Shown in pieces: positions 37,329 through 47,884 of a stretch of 64,000 nt of DNA. Each line of letters opens with the position of its first letter. The stretch's first letter is position 1. The DNA is from a bacterium (lineage in GTDB: Bacteria > Oederibacteriota > Muellerivitia > Muellerivitales > Muellerivitaceae): assembly GCA_035549195.1 (NCBI GenBank), contig DASZRK010000076.1:39700-103699 (forward strand), read 5' to 3'. Position numbers and translations under genes: made by a program. The notes beneath the pieces are model-generated. The model saw only the letters and a program-made list of their open reading frames with translations. It had not been told where the DNA came from and searched no databases.

Positions 37329-38306
37329 TCAGGGTCTGGTGAGGTCCATGACGGAAAAGGGCGGATGGAAGACCAACAGGACCGTCCCGGCCATCAACAG
37401 GAAGCCGATCCAACCCATCGCCTGGTGCAGGAAAGACCGGCGGCCCTGCAATTCCCAAACGGGCTTCGAGAAGAACCCCAGCACCCCTCCCACCAGGAAG
37501 CCCGCGATATGAGCGGCGTTGTCCGCCCCGATGAAGAAGCCGAAGACCACCGTATAGACCATCCAATTGACCATCTGGCCCCGCACTTCCCGGCCGATGG
37601 CGGTGCCGTCCCGCTGGCCCCATCCCGCCGCCACGCCGATGAGGCCCATCAAGGCGCCCGAGGCGCCCGCGGCGATGCCGTAAAGCCCCCAGATCTCGCT
37701 GCCCAGGTTGGCCAGGATGCCCGTCACCATGAAAAAGAACAGCATCCGGCCCCGGCCGAACATCTCCTCCACCTGGGGACCGATCTGCATCAGGGCGATC
37801 AAGTTGAAAGCCAGGTGCCATATCCCAATGTGCAGGAAACAGGCCGTGGCCAGACGCCAGACCTCGCCCGCCCGCACCAAGGGCGGAAAATGGGCGCCGA
37901 AATGGATGAGCGTGTCGCTGCTGAACCCCAGGAGGCCCGCGCCGGGTTCGTGAAGCATCATGGCGATGTAGATGAGGAGGATGACACCCGCCAGGATGGA
38001 GCTGACCGAGTTGAAATGGGGCGCCACCAGCCCCAAGCGGCGGACCATCTGGCCGAAATGGGTGTAAAGGGCGGCCCCACAGCGCGAGCAGGTCTTGTTG
38101 CCCCGGTCCTCTACCGACCCGCAGGAAGGGCAGATCTTGTGTCGGTAACCGACGCTTTCCTTCTTCACTTGGGCCCGGTGCTTCGTGTCGCGGAACTTCT
38201 CCCGCAATCCCATCAGCTTCCAGCGCACCCGCACCGGGTTGAGGCCGATGGCTCCGGCCCAACGGGTCAGGGATTCGATCCAATCATGGGGATTCTCGTC
38301 GGGCAA
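37329..38306 (-). CDS. Rhomboid family intramembrane serine protease with zinc ribbon
   Basis: A 325-residue protein. The N-terminal cytoplasmic part has a zinc ribbon (CPSCGS near 59 and CSRCG near 73). Six or seven membrane helices follow, with the rhomboid catalytic Ser in AAGASGALMG and the partner His in NAAHIAGFLVG; the HLAFNLIAL segment supplies the conserved His-Asn of helix 2. It should cut membrane proteins within the bilayer; the substrate is unknown. The gene stands alone with spacers of about 70-100 bp on both sides. Confidence 0.9.
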   Translation of the reverse strand: MPDENPHDWIESLTRWAGAIGLNPVRVRWKLMGLREKFRDTKHRAQVKKESVGYRHKICPSCGSVEDRGNKTCSRCGAALYTHFGQMVRRLGLVAPHFNSVSSILAGVILLIYIAMMLHEPGAGLLGFSSDTLIHFGAHFPPLVRAGEVWRLATACFLHIGIWHLAFNLIALMQIGPQVEEMFGRGRMLFFFMVTGILANLGSEIWGLYGIAAGASGALMGLIGVAAGWGQRDGTAIGREVRGQMVNWMVYTVVFGFFIGADNAAHIAGFLVGGVLGFFSKPVWELQGRRSFLHQAMGWIGFLLMAGTVLLVFHPPFSVMDLTRP

Positions 38307-38379
38307 AAAGGGTCTCCGGGAATGGGATGAGGGCCCATTCTACGATGGGGACGGATCCGCAGCGTCGAAATCGACCCGA

Positions 38380-39402
38380 CTACTGCCAGAGGTCGTTGAC
38401 CCGGGATTCCAGGTCCTTCTCGACGTCGTCCGGGAGCGCGCTCAAAAAATCGAACCCGGTCAGGTCCTGGACCTGGGCGACGGTGGCGAGGGTCTCCTTA
38501 TAGTGCTCCGCCCAGGAAAGGCGCAGTTGCTGGTTCTTCACCAGGATCGCCGCCACATCGGGTCTGCCGTTGCCCCGGGAGACCACCATGAAATAAGCGT
38601 CCGGGATCCAGGGTCCCCCCGGCTTCACCGGGTGCCCCGGGGTCCCCGCGTTGAAGACCGGTCCCGTCACCACCCAAACCGGCGACTCGGGGGTCGCCAG
38701 ACCCCGTACCTTGTCCTCCCATTCGCGCCAGATCCCCTGGTTGGTGTTGCTGTACTGGGGCGTCATGTTGGAAAGGTAGTAGGTCTCCTTCTGCTGTTCG
38801 AAGCCGTAGACCTTCAGGCTCGCGTCGGGCGACTGGTGGCCCTTGTCGAAGCCGGTCATGTTGGCCTTGTAAACACCCTGGTAGTCGGTGAGCTTGGGGT
38901 AGGTGCCCGGGTGGGACGGAGCCTCCGGATCCTCGGCGAAACAGTCCTGGCAGCGTGCGGAGGTGGTGCCGGTCGGCCGGTAGGCATAGGCCGACCAAAG
39001 GGCCACCTTGCGCGTCGGGTCGTACCAGACCTTGTAGGCTTCCCGTTCCAGGAGGACGCGGGGCTGCTGGCTGTGGTCGATGGGCTCGCCATATTGGAAG
39101 GTACGGGGAACCTGGGTCCCGGTATAGGTCACCGGCGCCGCGTAGGCTTCCGCGTCCCCCAAGTGGGCCCGCACCCGGGTGCGGTAAACGAAACCTTCCT
39201 GGTCGTCGAAGAAGATGCGGTAATAGCCGTTCACCTGGGCGTCCTGGATCAACTGGTAGGCGGCGCCCTTCTCGGCATGACCTCGCTTCACCGAATGGCT
39301 GTCGGCCTGGGCATAGACGTAGGCGCCGGTGCCGTTGACCTCCACGTAGGAGGCCCCCACGGGCGCGGCGAGGATGAGGAACAGCGCCAGGAGGCGGCGC
39401 AT
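38380..39402 (-). CDS. Secreted DNA/RNA non-specific endonuclease with SH3-like domain
   Basis: A 340-residue exported protein. After a signal peptide (1-18) comes an SH3b-like domain (about 19-85, GAYVYAQADSHSVKRG), then a beta-beta-alpha metal nuclease. Its core has FDKGHQSPDA in place of the classical DRGH motif; His is kept and Asp-Arg becomes Asp-Lys. The second element, YYLSNMTPQYSNTNQGIWREWE, contains the metal-binding Asn region in the usual place. Enzymes of this type degrade extracellular nucleic acids for nutrition or defence. It starts immediately after the stop of the small membrane protein upstream (TAG-ATG). Confidence 0.88.
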   Translation of the reverse strand: MRRLLALFLILAAPVGASYVEVNGTGAYVYAQADSHSVKRGHAEKGAAYQLIQDAQVNGYYRIFFDDQEGFVYRTRVRAHLGDAEAYAAPVTYTGTQVPRTFQYGEPIDHSQQPRVLLEREAYKVWYDPTRKVALWSAYAYRPTGTTSARCQDCFAEDPEAPSHPGTYPKLTDYQGVYKANMTGFDKGHQSPDASLKVYGFEQQKETYYLSNMTPQYSNTNQGIWREWEDKVRGLATPESPVWVVTGPVFNAGTPGHPVKPGGPWIPDAYFMVVSRGNGRPDVAAILVKNQQLRLSWAEHYKETLATVAQVQDLTGFDFLSALPDDVEKDLESRVNDLWQ

Positions 39403-39792
39403 CTATTTGCCGCCCTTGGGCGCGATCTTCCGGGCCTGGATCTGCAGGGCCGCGGAGCGCAGGTTCAGGGCCTGGATGAAATATTGCATCAGGGCCATGG
39501 TGCCCTTGCTGCCGCCCGAGATGAGCATGGCGGTCAGGAGCGTCCCGCCCCCTCCCGCCGCCTGGGCCTTGAAGAGGATGGCCAGCAGGTCGAAGTGGAA
39601 CTTCCAGCAGACCACGAAGGACAAGGCCACCGCCAGGGGAGCCGAAAGACCCCGGCCGTCCAGGTATTTCTTGTAGAGGGCGTGCTCGAAGACCACCGCC
39701 AGCACGCGTTCGATCACGAAGGAAAGGAGCACCACCACGAAGATGGCCTCGGTGAGTTGGCCGTAATCGGCCTCGAAGAAGTCTGGCTGCAT
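39403..39792 (-). CDS. Small membrane protein coupled to the nuclease
   Basis: A 129-residue protein with a hydrophobic segment at about 15-35 (AIFVVVLLSFVIERVLAVVF), another around 50-72 (APLAVALSFVVCWKFHFDLLAILF) and a Gly-rich amphipathic stretch (GGGGTLLTAMLISGGSKG), ending in a basic tail. I do not recognise a family. Its size, helices and tight position before a secreted nuclease recall holin-like pairs, but that is only an inference from context. Confidence 0.6.
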   Translation of the reverse strand: MQPDFFEADYGQLTEAIFVVVLLSFVIERVLAVVFEHALYKKYLDGRGLSAPLAVALSFVVCWKFHFDLLAILFKAQAAGGGGTLLTAMLISGGSKGTMALMQYFIQALNLRSAALQIQARKIAPKGGK

Positions 39793-40001
39793 AGGACGCC
39801 TCCTGGGATCAAGGATGCCGACAATTTAAGGCCGGAGGCCCCGGAGGCGGTAATGAATTGGGGGTTAAATGGCGGAACTGCCCTATTTATGACCTTAAGG
39901 GCCGCGACAAAGCCCGAGTTATTTCTAAAGACAGGATGGTAACGAAGGTAAAGCCCCGAGGCATGGGGGTCCAAGGATTCATCCCCCTTCTTGAAAAGCG
40001 T

Positions 40002-40493
40002 TCAGCCCTGAGGGTCCGGTGGGGTCGCCACGGGCGAGGGACTGCCGGAGGCCGGCTCCGTCGCCTTGCAGTCGAACGGCACTCTTTTGAAGTTCCTCTG
40101 CTCCACATGAAGGAAAAAGATCCGGCCTTCCACATCCTCGGCCCCCACCAGGACCTTGGCGGTGCCTCGGAACTCGGAACAATCCCACTTGGTCTCACCC
40201 TTGGACCGGTCCGGCACGGGCCGCATCATCAATTTATAGGACTTGTCCCCCTCTTTCAGGTCCACCCGGATGACCCCTTGGGTGGTCCGGGCGGGCTTCC
40301 CTGCGCCGCCATCCAGGACATAGGCCGTCAGCTCGCCTTCGTCGGCATCGAGCACCATTTCCACCTGCGCGGCGCCCCGCCCAAGTTCGACCAAGGTCCC
40401 GCCATGCGGCGCCTCCACCGCTTGGGAGTGGGAAACCCCCAGGCCCAGCAGGCCAACCATCCCGATCCAAGGCCTCCAAAGCTTTTGTTCCAT
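40002..40493 (-). CDS. Exported protein, possible metal-binding role
   Basis: A 163-residue protein with a signal sequence (1-25, cleavage near SHSQA). The mature start APHGGTLVELG and the phrases VEMVLDADEGELTAYVLDG resemble small periplasmic proteins that occur with heavy-metal efflux systems, where the His-Gly-Gly segment is conserved. No efflux gene is adjacent. The C-terminus is a Pro/Ser-rich tail. The resemblance is by eye and the function is open. Confidence 0.55.
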   Translation of the reverse strand: MEQKLWRPWIGMVGLLGLGVSHSQAVEAPHGGTLVELGRGAAQVEMVLDADEGELTAYVLDGGAGKPARTTQGVIRVDLKEGDKSYKLMMRPVPDRSKGETKWDCSEFRGTAKVLVGAEDVEGRIFFLHVEQRNFKRVPFDCKATEPASGSPSPVATPPDPQG

Positions 40494-40496
40494 GAC

Positions 40497-40585
40497 TTCT
40501 CCCTTCGGTCCCAGGCTCCGATGTTCACGCCATAGGTCACGTTATGTTCCGTAAAGTTCGCGGCGCCCGCGCTTTCCTTGAAATC
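40497..40585 (-). pseudogene. Possible remnant of an outer-membrane barrel gene
   Basis: Between two genes, one minus-strand frame after an in-frame TAG translates to DFKESAGAANFTEHNV followed by TYGVNIGAW. The alternation of polar and hydrophobic residues looks like the last strands of an outer-membrane channel. It has no start codon, no ribosome binding site and no preceding coding sequence. The rest of the spacer up to 40700 holds nothing I can identify. Confidence 0.25.
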
Positions 40586-40700
40586 CTATAGGCCTACTCG
40601 GGAGTTATGGCAATCCACGAAATGCAGAAGGAGGTTAAATCTGGAGTCGAGGAGCGGACCGAAAAAGCTCGGTAGGCCTGGCAGGCGGGACATGCATGGG

Positions 40701-41141
40701 CTAGAGCTTCGACGTGATCTCGTGCCGTCTCTGGTGGGCTTCCTTGATCTTCTGGGCGATGGCGGGGTTCTTCATGAGGATCTGGTCGAAGTTGTACTTC
40801 TCCAAAACGAAAAGCTCGGTGAGCATCTCAGCGATGACCGACGCGTTGCGGGGCTCGTTGGAGACCAGGGCCATCTCCCCGAAATACTCGTCGCTGCGCA
40901 GTCCCACAACCCGGACCGGGCCCCGGCCCTTGTCCACCCAGACGCTGACCCGACCCGAGGCGATCAGGTAGAAAGCGTCTCCCGGGTCGCCCTGGCGGAT
41001 GATCTCGTAGCCCTTGAAGACCCGCATGGCCCGGAGCGCTCCCATGAGCTTGTCGAGCTCCTTTGGGCCCATGGATTGGAGGAAATAGGCCTGTTGGAGC
41101 ACCCGGCGCAGGTGCCTGAAGATGGCGGAGGTGGGTTCCAT
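40701..41141 (-). CDS. Cyclic nucleotide-binding domain protein
   Basis: A 146-residue protein made of a single cNMP-binding domain (about 20-130). The phosphate-binding cassette region reads GLRSDEYFGEMALVSNEPRNASVIA, which conserves the FGEMAL and R-x-A/S-V pattern, so nucleotide binding is plausible. No helix-turn-helix or kinase domain is attached, so it must act through a partner. The start at 41141 was chosen because the domain begins soon after and the upstream frame overlaps the GIDE gene. It lies 10 bp behind that gene, in the same direction. Confidence 0.85.
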   Translation of the reverse strand: MEPTSAIFRHLRRVLQQAYFLQSMGPKELDKLMGALRAMRVFKGYEIIRQGDPGDAFYLIASGRVSVWVDKGRGPVRVVGLRSDEYFGEMALVSNEPRNASVIAEMLTELFVLEKYNFDQILMKNPAIAQKIKEAHQRRHEITSKL

Positions 41142-41151
41142 GGCCCTTATC

Positions 41152-41922
41152 CTAGCGGGCGGTCCAAAGGGTGACCAGCCCATAGATACCGCCCCCGGTG
41201 AGCAGGATCCCCAGGGGGATGAGGAAGAAGGCGGCCCAACCCAGCGAACTTTCCAAGCTCTTCTGGTCCTTGGCCGAGACGATGAAAGGGTCGCCATGGG
41301 GGCTCTTGACCAGGTGCATCCCTTCGGCGCCCTCCCCGGCCGTCCGGCAGGTGGCCAAGAGATAGAGTTTTTGGCCCTCGGCCAGGATGCGTTCGGTGAA
41401 GCGCAGGGGCCGCTTGAAACCGAAAAGGCCGTAACAGTCCACCCCCCGGGTCTTGAGGAAATCCACGATGGGCGCCGGAATGTCGCCGAAGATCCCCGGT
41501 TGAAGTTCCCACCGGTCCACCAGGACCATCTCGGCCCCCTCGGGCCGCACCAGGGCTTTGCCCGTGCCGTCGTCGACCAGGAAGGGAAGTTCGGAGGTGT
41601 CCTCGCTCTTGATCGTGGCCCAATAGGTCTCGGTGTGCTGATCCTTGCCCGAACCCACCGTGCGTTCCCTTTGTTCCTCCACCAGGTATTCGTAATAGAG
41701 GCAGGCCCGTTGGGTGAAGGGGCCGTTCAGGGGCTTATGCTGGACCCCCGTACCGGTCACCTCCACCAGCCCGGGGGCCATGGCCCGGATGGTCGAGGTA
41801 GGGGTGTCCTCGATGAGGCGTTTTCGTTTGAGGTCGCGGAATCCCCGGAAGAAAAGGAAGATGCCCCCGAGAACGGCCAGGCCCGCCAGGACCATCAGGA
41901 CGACCGGGTCGGTCCCGTTCAT
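41152..41922 (-). CDS. GIDE-domain membrane protein
   Basis: A 256-residue protein with membrane helices at both ends (about 8-25 and 225-248) and a central beta-rich domain. The segments LVEVTGTGV, ACLYYEYLVEEQ and RFTERILAEGQKLYLLATC match the GIDE domain first seen in eukaryotic membrane E3 ligases; bacterial forms lack the RING finger and usually sit next to lemA. That is the case here: it overlaps lemA by four bases. Its role in the bacterial envelope is unknown. Confidence 0.82.
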   Translation of the reverse strand: MNGTDPVVLMVLAGLAVLGGIFLFFRGFRDLKRKRLIEDTPTSTIRAMAPGLVEVTGTGVQHKPLNGPFTQRACLYYEYLVEEQRERTVGSGKDQHTETYWATIKSEDTSELPFLVDDGTGKALVRPEGAEMVLVDRWELQPGIFGDIPAPIVDFLKTRGVDCYGLFGFKRPLRFTERILAEGQKLYLLATCRTAGEGAEGMHLVKSPHGDPFIVSAKDQKSLESSLGWAAFFLIPLGILLTGGGIYGLVTLWTAR

Positions 41923-42515
41923 CGGAGCAAGCCCACCTTCACGGGCTCCTTTTCGCCGGCGCCCGCCTGGAACATCTCCTGGGGCAGGAACTTGAAGGTG
42001 TTGGCCAGGAGGACGTCGGGGAATTCCCGTATGCGGGCGTTATAGGCCGCCACCGATTCGTTGTAGAAGGTCCGGCGGTCGGCGATGGCGTCCTCCAACT
42101 CCGACAGGCGCTTCTGGAGCATGAGGAAATTCTCCTGGGCCTTGAGCGTGGGATAATTCTCGGCTACCGCGAAAAGGTTCCCGAGGGCGCCCGTCAGGGT
42201 CTTTTCGGCTTCCCCTTGGGCAGTGGGTCCGGCGGCCCGCTGGGTGGCGGCCCGGGCCTCGGCCACCTGGGTCATGACGGACTTCTCAAAATCCTTCACG
42301 CCCTCGATCACCGCCACGAGGTTCGGCACCTCATCATGGCGCTGTTTGAGGAGCACATCCACGTTGGCCCAGGCCTTGGAGATCATGATCCGAAGGCGCA
42401 CCAGGTTGTTGAAGATCATGAGAACGTAGAAAAAGAAGGCAAGGAGGACGAGGAACAGCGCGCCGGCGATGGCGGAATAGAGGGGAATGGTCTCAAGTCT
42501 GGAGAATAGGTCCAT
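41919..42515 (-). CDS. LemA family protein
   Basis: A 198-residue protein with an N-terminal membrane helix (LYSAIAGALFLVLLAFFFYVL) and a helical bundle. The typical LemA string appears as LRIMISKAWANVDVLLKQRHDEVPNLV, followed by a long helix and the ADRRTFYNESVAAYNARIREFP signature split over its end. LemA proteins are widespread envelope proteins of uncertain function, usually beside GIDE or TPM proteins. It starts the lemA-GIDE-cNMP group. Confidence 0.9.
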   Translation of the reverse strand: MDLFSRLETIPLYSAIAGALFLVLLAFFFYVLMIFNNLVRLRIMISKAWANVDVLLKQRHDEVPNLVAVIEGVKDFEKSVMTQVAEARAATQRAAGPTAQGEAEKTLTGALGNLFAVAENYPTLKAQENFLMLQKRLSELEDAIADRRTFYNESVAAYNARIREFPDVLLANTFKFLPQEMFQAGAGEKEPVKVGLLR

Positions 42516-42612
42516 GGCTGTCCCTTTTCAGGAAGGTTCCCGGAAACGCCATGATTATAGGACAAACCAAGGGCCAAGGGGCGACCCGGCCCCTCGGCCC
42601 GCCACCCAACCC

Positions 42613-42963
42613 TCAGAACGCCAGGGTCGCTTCCCTCTCATCCCGGTGGAAATGGAAAAGCTTGGGAAGTTCCAGCAGGTCGAAGACCTTGTAAACGTCG
42701 GCGGTGACCCCGCTGATGCGGATGTCCCCCTTGTTCTTGCGGATCTCCTTGATGTTCCCGATCAGAACCCCGATGCCGGCGCTCGAGATATAGTCGAGTT
42801 TTCCCAGGTCCAGGATGATCCGGAAGCGTTTGTTGCGGAACAGGGAGTTCAAGACATCCTCGAAATCCCCCACCGTATTCACGTCCAGGACCCCCGCCGC
42901 TTCCAGGACCGAAACCTCGCTATTGCCCGCCGCCGTCCGTAACACCAGGTTCAATTGACCCAT
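42613..42963 (-). CDS. STAS-domain protein (anti-sigma factor antagonist type)
   Basis: A 116-residue single STAS domain. The phosphorylatable Ser sits in LDYISSAGIGVLIGN, the standard DxxxISSxGxxxL pattern of SpoIIAA/RsbV proteins. Such proteins bind and release anti-sigma factors when dephosphorylated. The ATG at 42963 has GGAGG six bases upstream. No anti-sigma kinase or phosphatase gene is close, so its partner must lie elsewhere. The 195 bp upstream (to 43158) contain no gene or clear promoter that I can see. Confidence 0.85.
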   Translation of the reverse strand: MGQLNLVLRTAAGNSEVSVLEAAGVLDVNTVGDFEDVLNSLFRNKRFRIILDLGKLDYISSAGIGVLIGNIKEIRKNKGDIRISGVTADVYKVFDLLELPKLFHFHRDEREATLAF

Positions 42964-43158
42964 GACCAACCTCCAGGATGTGATGAGAACACCGAAGGAG
43001 CCGCGAAAACGGGCGTCGGACCAGGCACTCGGTTTGATTGTTGGAAAGCGAAGGAGGGCGGGGTCACCCGCAGGAAGGAAAACTGGGACTATCCTACACC
43101 TTGACCGGTTTAACGAGAAAACTATTTACCAGTATTGCCAGGATGATTTTAGCTTGGG

Positions 43159-43737
43159 TCAATTTTTCGGCTTCGGGAAAGGCTTCAGGGAGGTCACCGG
43201 ATAGGCCAGCCAAAGAGCCTGGTAGAAGGCGTTCCGCATGGCACTGTATTTCCCGTGGTCGAACGCGGACTCGGCCTGAACCACCAGCTTGAGGACCTTC
43301 GCTTCATAACCCGCCGTCATGGACGGGAACTTGGGATCGTGGTTGGCCTTGTCCTTCTCCAGGATGAACTTCAGCGCGGCCTCGGAGTTGTAAAGCGTTT
43401 CCTTGGCGACGGCCCGGGTGAAGCGCTTGATGTCCCAATTCATGCGGGCCTCGTTCTTGAGGACCGCGGCCGAGCCGTCCACGTCGTCATGGCCATAGCT
43501 GGCGGCCATGGCGTAGAAACTGTCGAACATGCCCCGCTTGGCATCGGCCATGGACTTGATGGTCGCATCGTCGGAATGAAAGTTGGCCAGGGTGCCGTGG
43601 GCCTGGAGGGTGGCCGCCTTCATCTGGAGCTTCTCATAGCTGTCCTTGAAATACTTGGGACCCGCCTGAGCTCGGCCGATCCCTAAAGTGAGGACCGCCA
43701 ACAGGGCCAAGACCGGCCTTTCGATGGATCGTTTCAT
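43159..43737 (-). CDS. Exported protein of unknown function
   Basis: A 192-residue protein with a signal peptide (1-25, LALLAVLTLGIGRAQA). The mature part is helical and rich in Lys and Ala without recognisable motifs. It lies 16 bp behind the pseudo-HtrA gene on the same strand, so the three genes from 46866 to 43159 probably form one operon. It could be a substrate, inhibitor or adaptor of the protease pair, but this is inferred only from position. Confidence 0.6.
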   Translation of the reverse strand: MKRSIERPVLALLAVLTLGIGRAQAGPKYFKDSYEKLQMKAATLQAHGTLANFHSDDATIKSMADAKRGMFDSFYAMAASYGHDDVDGSAAVLKNEARMNWDIKRFTRAVAKETLYNSEAALKFILEKDKANHDPKFPSMTAGYEAKVLKLVVQAESAFDHGKYSAMRNAFYQALWLAYPVTSLKPFPKPKN

Positions 43738-43753
43738 GCTCTCCCTCTGTTCC

Positions 43754-45384
43754 TTAAAGTTTGATCTCGACTCCATCGGGCGTGGCGGTAGGCGCCGATC
43801 TTTTCTTCGGCTCAGGGGACACCTTCCCCTTGGCCGCCGCCAAAGGCGGTTTTTTTCCGTGGTCCACCGCTACCGAGGAGCCCTTCAGGTCCTCCGAACG
43901 GTCCGAGGCTATCCCTTGTTCCCTCATGATCGAAAGGGTGGCTTTCTTCGCCTTCTTGGCATCGAACACGATCGTGGATCCGGACCAGGCGTGATCATCG
44001 AACTCGATGACATCCCTTCCCTTCTCGGGATGGTCAAAGGCCTCCGCCAGATCCTCCATGGAACCGATCTTGCGGCCATTGACCTTATCGATGATGACGT
44101 TATGGAAGTATTGATAGCCGGAGTTGATGTCCGCCTGGAGCACCCGGCTGAGGATCACGATCTCCTTGCGGCCCGGATCGGGCAGGCCATGGTTGAAATA
44201 GACCTTCAGTTCGGGTTTCATGCGGTTCCAATCGGCCAAAAGGTAGTTGTAGGTCAGGGGCACGAAGACAAAGCCGGCCTTCATGAGATAGGTGGGCTGG
44301 GAATTGTTCGGCTGCCAGGGGAGCAGGCGGACCTCGTTCTTCGAAGGGAATTCCACGTCCATGGGTTGTCCCGCCCGGTAGATCTTGAGCTTCAACGGCT
44401 GGCCCGGCAGGAGAAGACAGAGGGGATAATCCACCGAAATGCGGCCCAGCTTGTCCACTTGGGTATAGCCCTCGTTGTCGATGGGGTAGCCCGCGGCCTC
44501 GGTCAGCACATCCCCTTCTTTGAGGAAGCCCTCGGCGGCCCCGCCCGACAGCACCCGAGTGACCACCACCCCCGATTTGTCCGCCGGGAGCTTGTAATAG
44601 TCCCGCAGGTCGGCGCTCTTGAGCATCTGAACGTAGATGCCCGGATCAGGCATGCCCGGATAGTCCTTCCCGGCGTCCACATTGTCCAGGTAGAGCTTGA
44701 TGAGGCTCACCGGGGTGAGGGTGCCGCCCTTATCGTCCTTGTGGTAGCTCAGGAAAGGCATACCCACCAGCTTCCCATCCTTGAAGACCGGACAGCCGTA
44801 GAGGGCTTTATCGATGTCGCCCTGGGTGTCGAGCGCGGGCACGCCGGTAGCCCCTACGATGGACCAGACCATGTCCACGCCCGAAAGGGTGTCCTCCTTC
44901 TTCGAGAGCACGTCCCCTCCCTGGAGCACCACCTTATCGCCCGGTGCGGGCATGTCGCCCAGTTCGACCGGCACCGTGCCCTTGGCGAAATCCGGGTCAT
45001 CCACCGTGAGCACCACCAGGTCCAGGTCCGTGGAAAGGTGGGAGGGTTTGGCCACATAACGGTGGGTCTCACCGTACTTCTGCACTTCAATGAAGGTCGA
45101 TTGAAGGGCCAGGCGCGCGTTGGTGAGCACCCGCCCACCCGACAGGATGGCCCCGCAACCTTCGTCGCTCACGGGTGAACCCGGCTTCCAGGGCTCGCCG
45201 AAGTCGGCGGACTGCTGGGTCGTGAAGACCTTGACCACCGAATGGGTCAGGTCCCGGGGCGTGGCGGTGGGTGTGGGGACCGGGGGCGGCGGAGGCGGGG
45301 CCTTCTTGCAAGCGGGGACCGCCAGGGTGCCTCCCAGGAGGATGAGGGCCAAAAGGGTGGTCAGGCGCGGGCTGGAATTTCCCA

Positions 45385-45385
<1 letters not shown>
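43754..45385 (-). CDS. HtrA-like pseudoprotease with PDZ domains
   Basis: A 543-residue envelope protein, paralogous to the HtrA protease that precedes it. A signal sequence ends near Cys26 (AVPAC, possible lipoprotein) and is followed by a Pro-rich linker. The trypsin-like domain keeps the order of strands, but the catalytic His is Arg91 (LTNARL) and the Ser is Tyr196 (KALYGCPVF instead of GNSGGPVF); only the Asp122 position is kept. PDZ-like segments follow (GVVVTRVLSGG at about 290 and IIDKVNGRKI at about 430). It should not cut peptides. Its start overlaps the stop of the active paralogue as TGATG, so both are made together. Confidence 0.85.
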
Positions 45386-46866
<1,481 letters not shown>

Positions 46867-47047
46867 GCGGAGGAACCCCTTTTGGGCGGAGAGGAGACTG
46901 GAGACAGGAGGATTTTATGCTTTTCCCGGGGCCCCGTCTCGCCCTATTTGGGGCCACCCCGGGTTTTTGGACGTCCAAAGGAAGGGACCTGGGTCTTCCC
47001 CGGGCCTTCTTTTAGAATGGGACCGCTTCGGATTTTGAAAGGAAGAC

Positions 47048-47881
47048 GTGAAAAGATCCATCACCCTGATCCTACTGTTCGCATCCCTTGGACCGGGAAC
47101 CGTCCGGGCCCTTCCGGCCTCGGTCGAGAACTTGACCTTCCAAGCCACGATCTCCGAGACCCTGCCGGGCCTGGACGGACTCTCGCCCTTGCCTCCCGAC
47201 GCGGGCATCACCGTGACCATCCGGGACAAGACCCGCGATAATGCCTTCCAGTTCCCACTGAAAGCCTACTCGGTGCCCGCCCACTTCCTCATCGGCAACA
47301 CCCTGGACCTCATCGCCCGCACCACTCTCATGGGTTCCCAACCGGTCCCCTTCTACGATCTCTATCAACTGGACCTGGCCAACCCCTCTTCCTCCCGGCG
47401 CTTCCCGGGCCTGCGGCAATTCTCGGTAGCGCCCGACCAGCAATCCATTCTCATGGTGCTCGATAAGGGAGAAAACGCTCCTTGGCTGGCCCTGGCCCGG
47501 CTTGATCAGGGACCCGCCGAGGTCACTTGGCTTTACGCGGAATCGCCGTCGGTGGACCTTTTCCAGGATTCCTTCACCGGACCCCTGGCCCACCTGTCCT
47601 TGAACGAGCCGATCGCCTGGAGCCCGGACTCCCGCCTCGGGGTCTTTCTTTTATCCGTACAGGAGGATGCGAAGGACGCCTGGAAGGACTATTTAGCAAG
47701 GGTGGAATGGGGTCCCCAAGGGTGGAAGGTCACGGCGAAGGCGCTGGACCTGGTGAAATACGGCTTCCACGCCGGAGCCGCCCTGACGGACCTGAAGGTC
47801 CTGAACGACCACACGGCCCTCTTCTTCAGCCGCGAGGATTCCACCTCGACGATGGAATTGGACCTGAAGGACGGCCCCTAA
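47048..47881 (+). CDS. Exported protein, possibly beta-propeller-like
   Basis: A 277-residue protein with a signal peptide (1-21). The rest is beta-rich with phrases such as LRQFSVAPDQQSILMVLDKG and PIAWSPDSRLGVFLLSV that recall WD40/TolB-type blades, suggesting an incomplete or short propeller. A TAGAAT hexamer at 47013-47018 may be its -10. It is divergent from the HtrA operon and ends three bases from glgP. I do not recognise the family. Confidence 0.6.
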   Translation: MKRSITLILLFASLGPGTVRALPASVENLTFQATISETLPGLDGLSPLPPDAGITVTIRDKTRDNAFQFPLKAYSVPAHFLIGNTLDLIARTTLMGSQPVPFYDLYQLDLANPSSSRRFPGLRQFSVAPDQQSILMVLDKGENAPWLALARLDQGPAEVTWLYAESPSVDLFQDSFTGPLAHLSLNEPIAWSPDSRLGVFLLSVQEDAKDAWKDYLARVEWGPQGWKVTAKALDLVKYGFHAGAALTDLKVLNDHTALFFSREDSTSTMELDLKDGP

Positions 47882-47884
47882 GGG

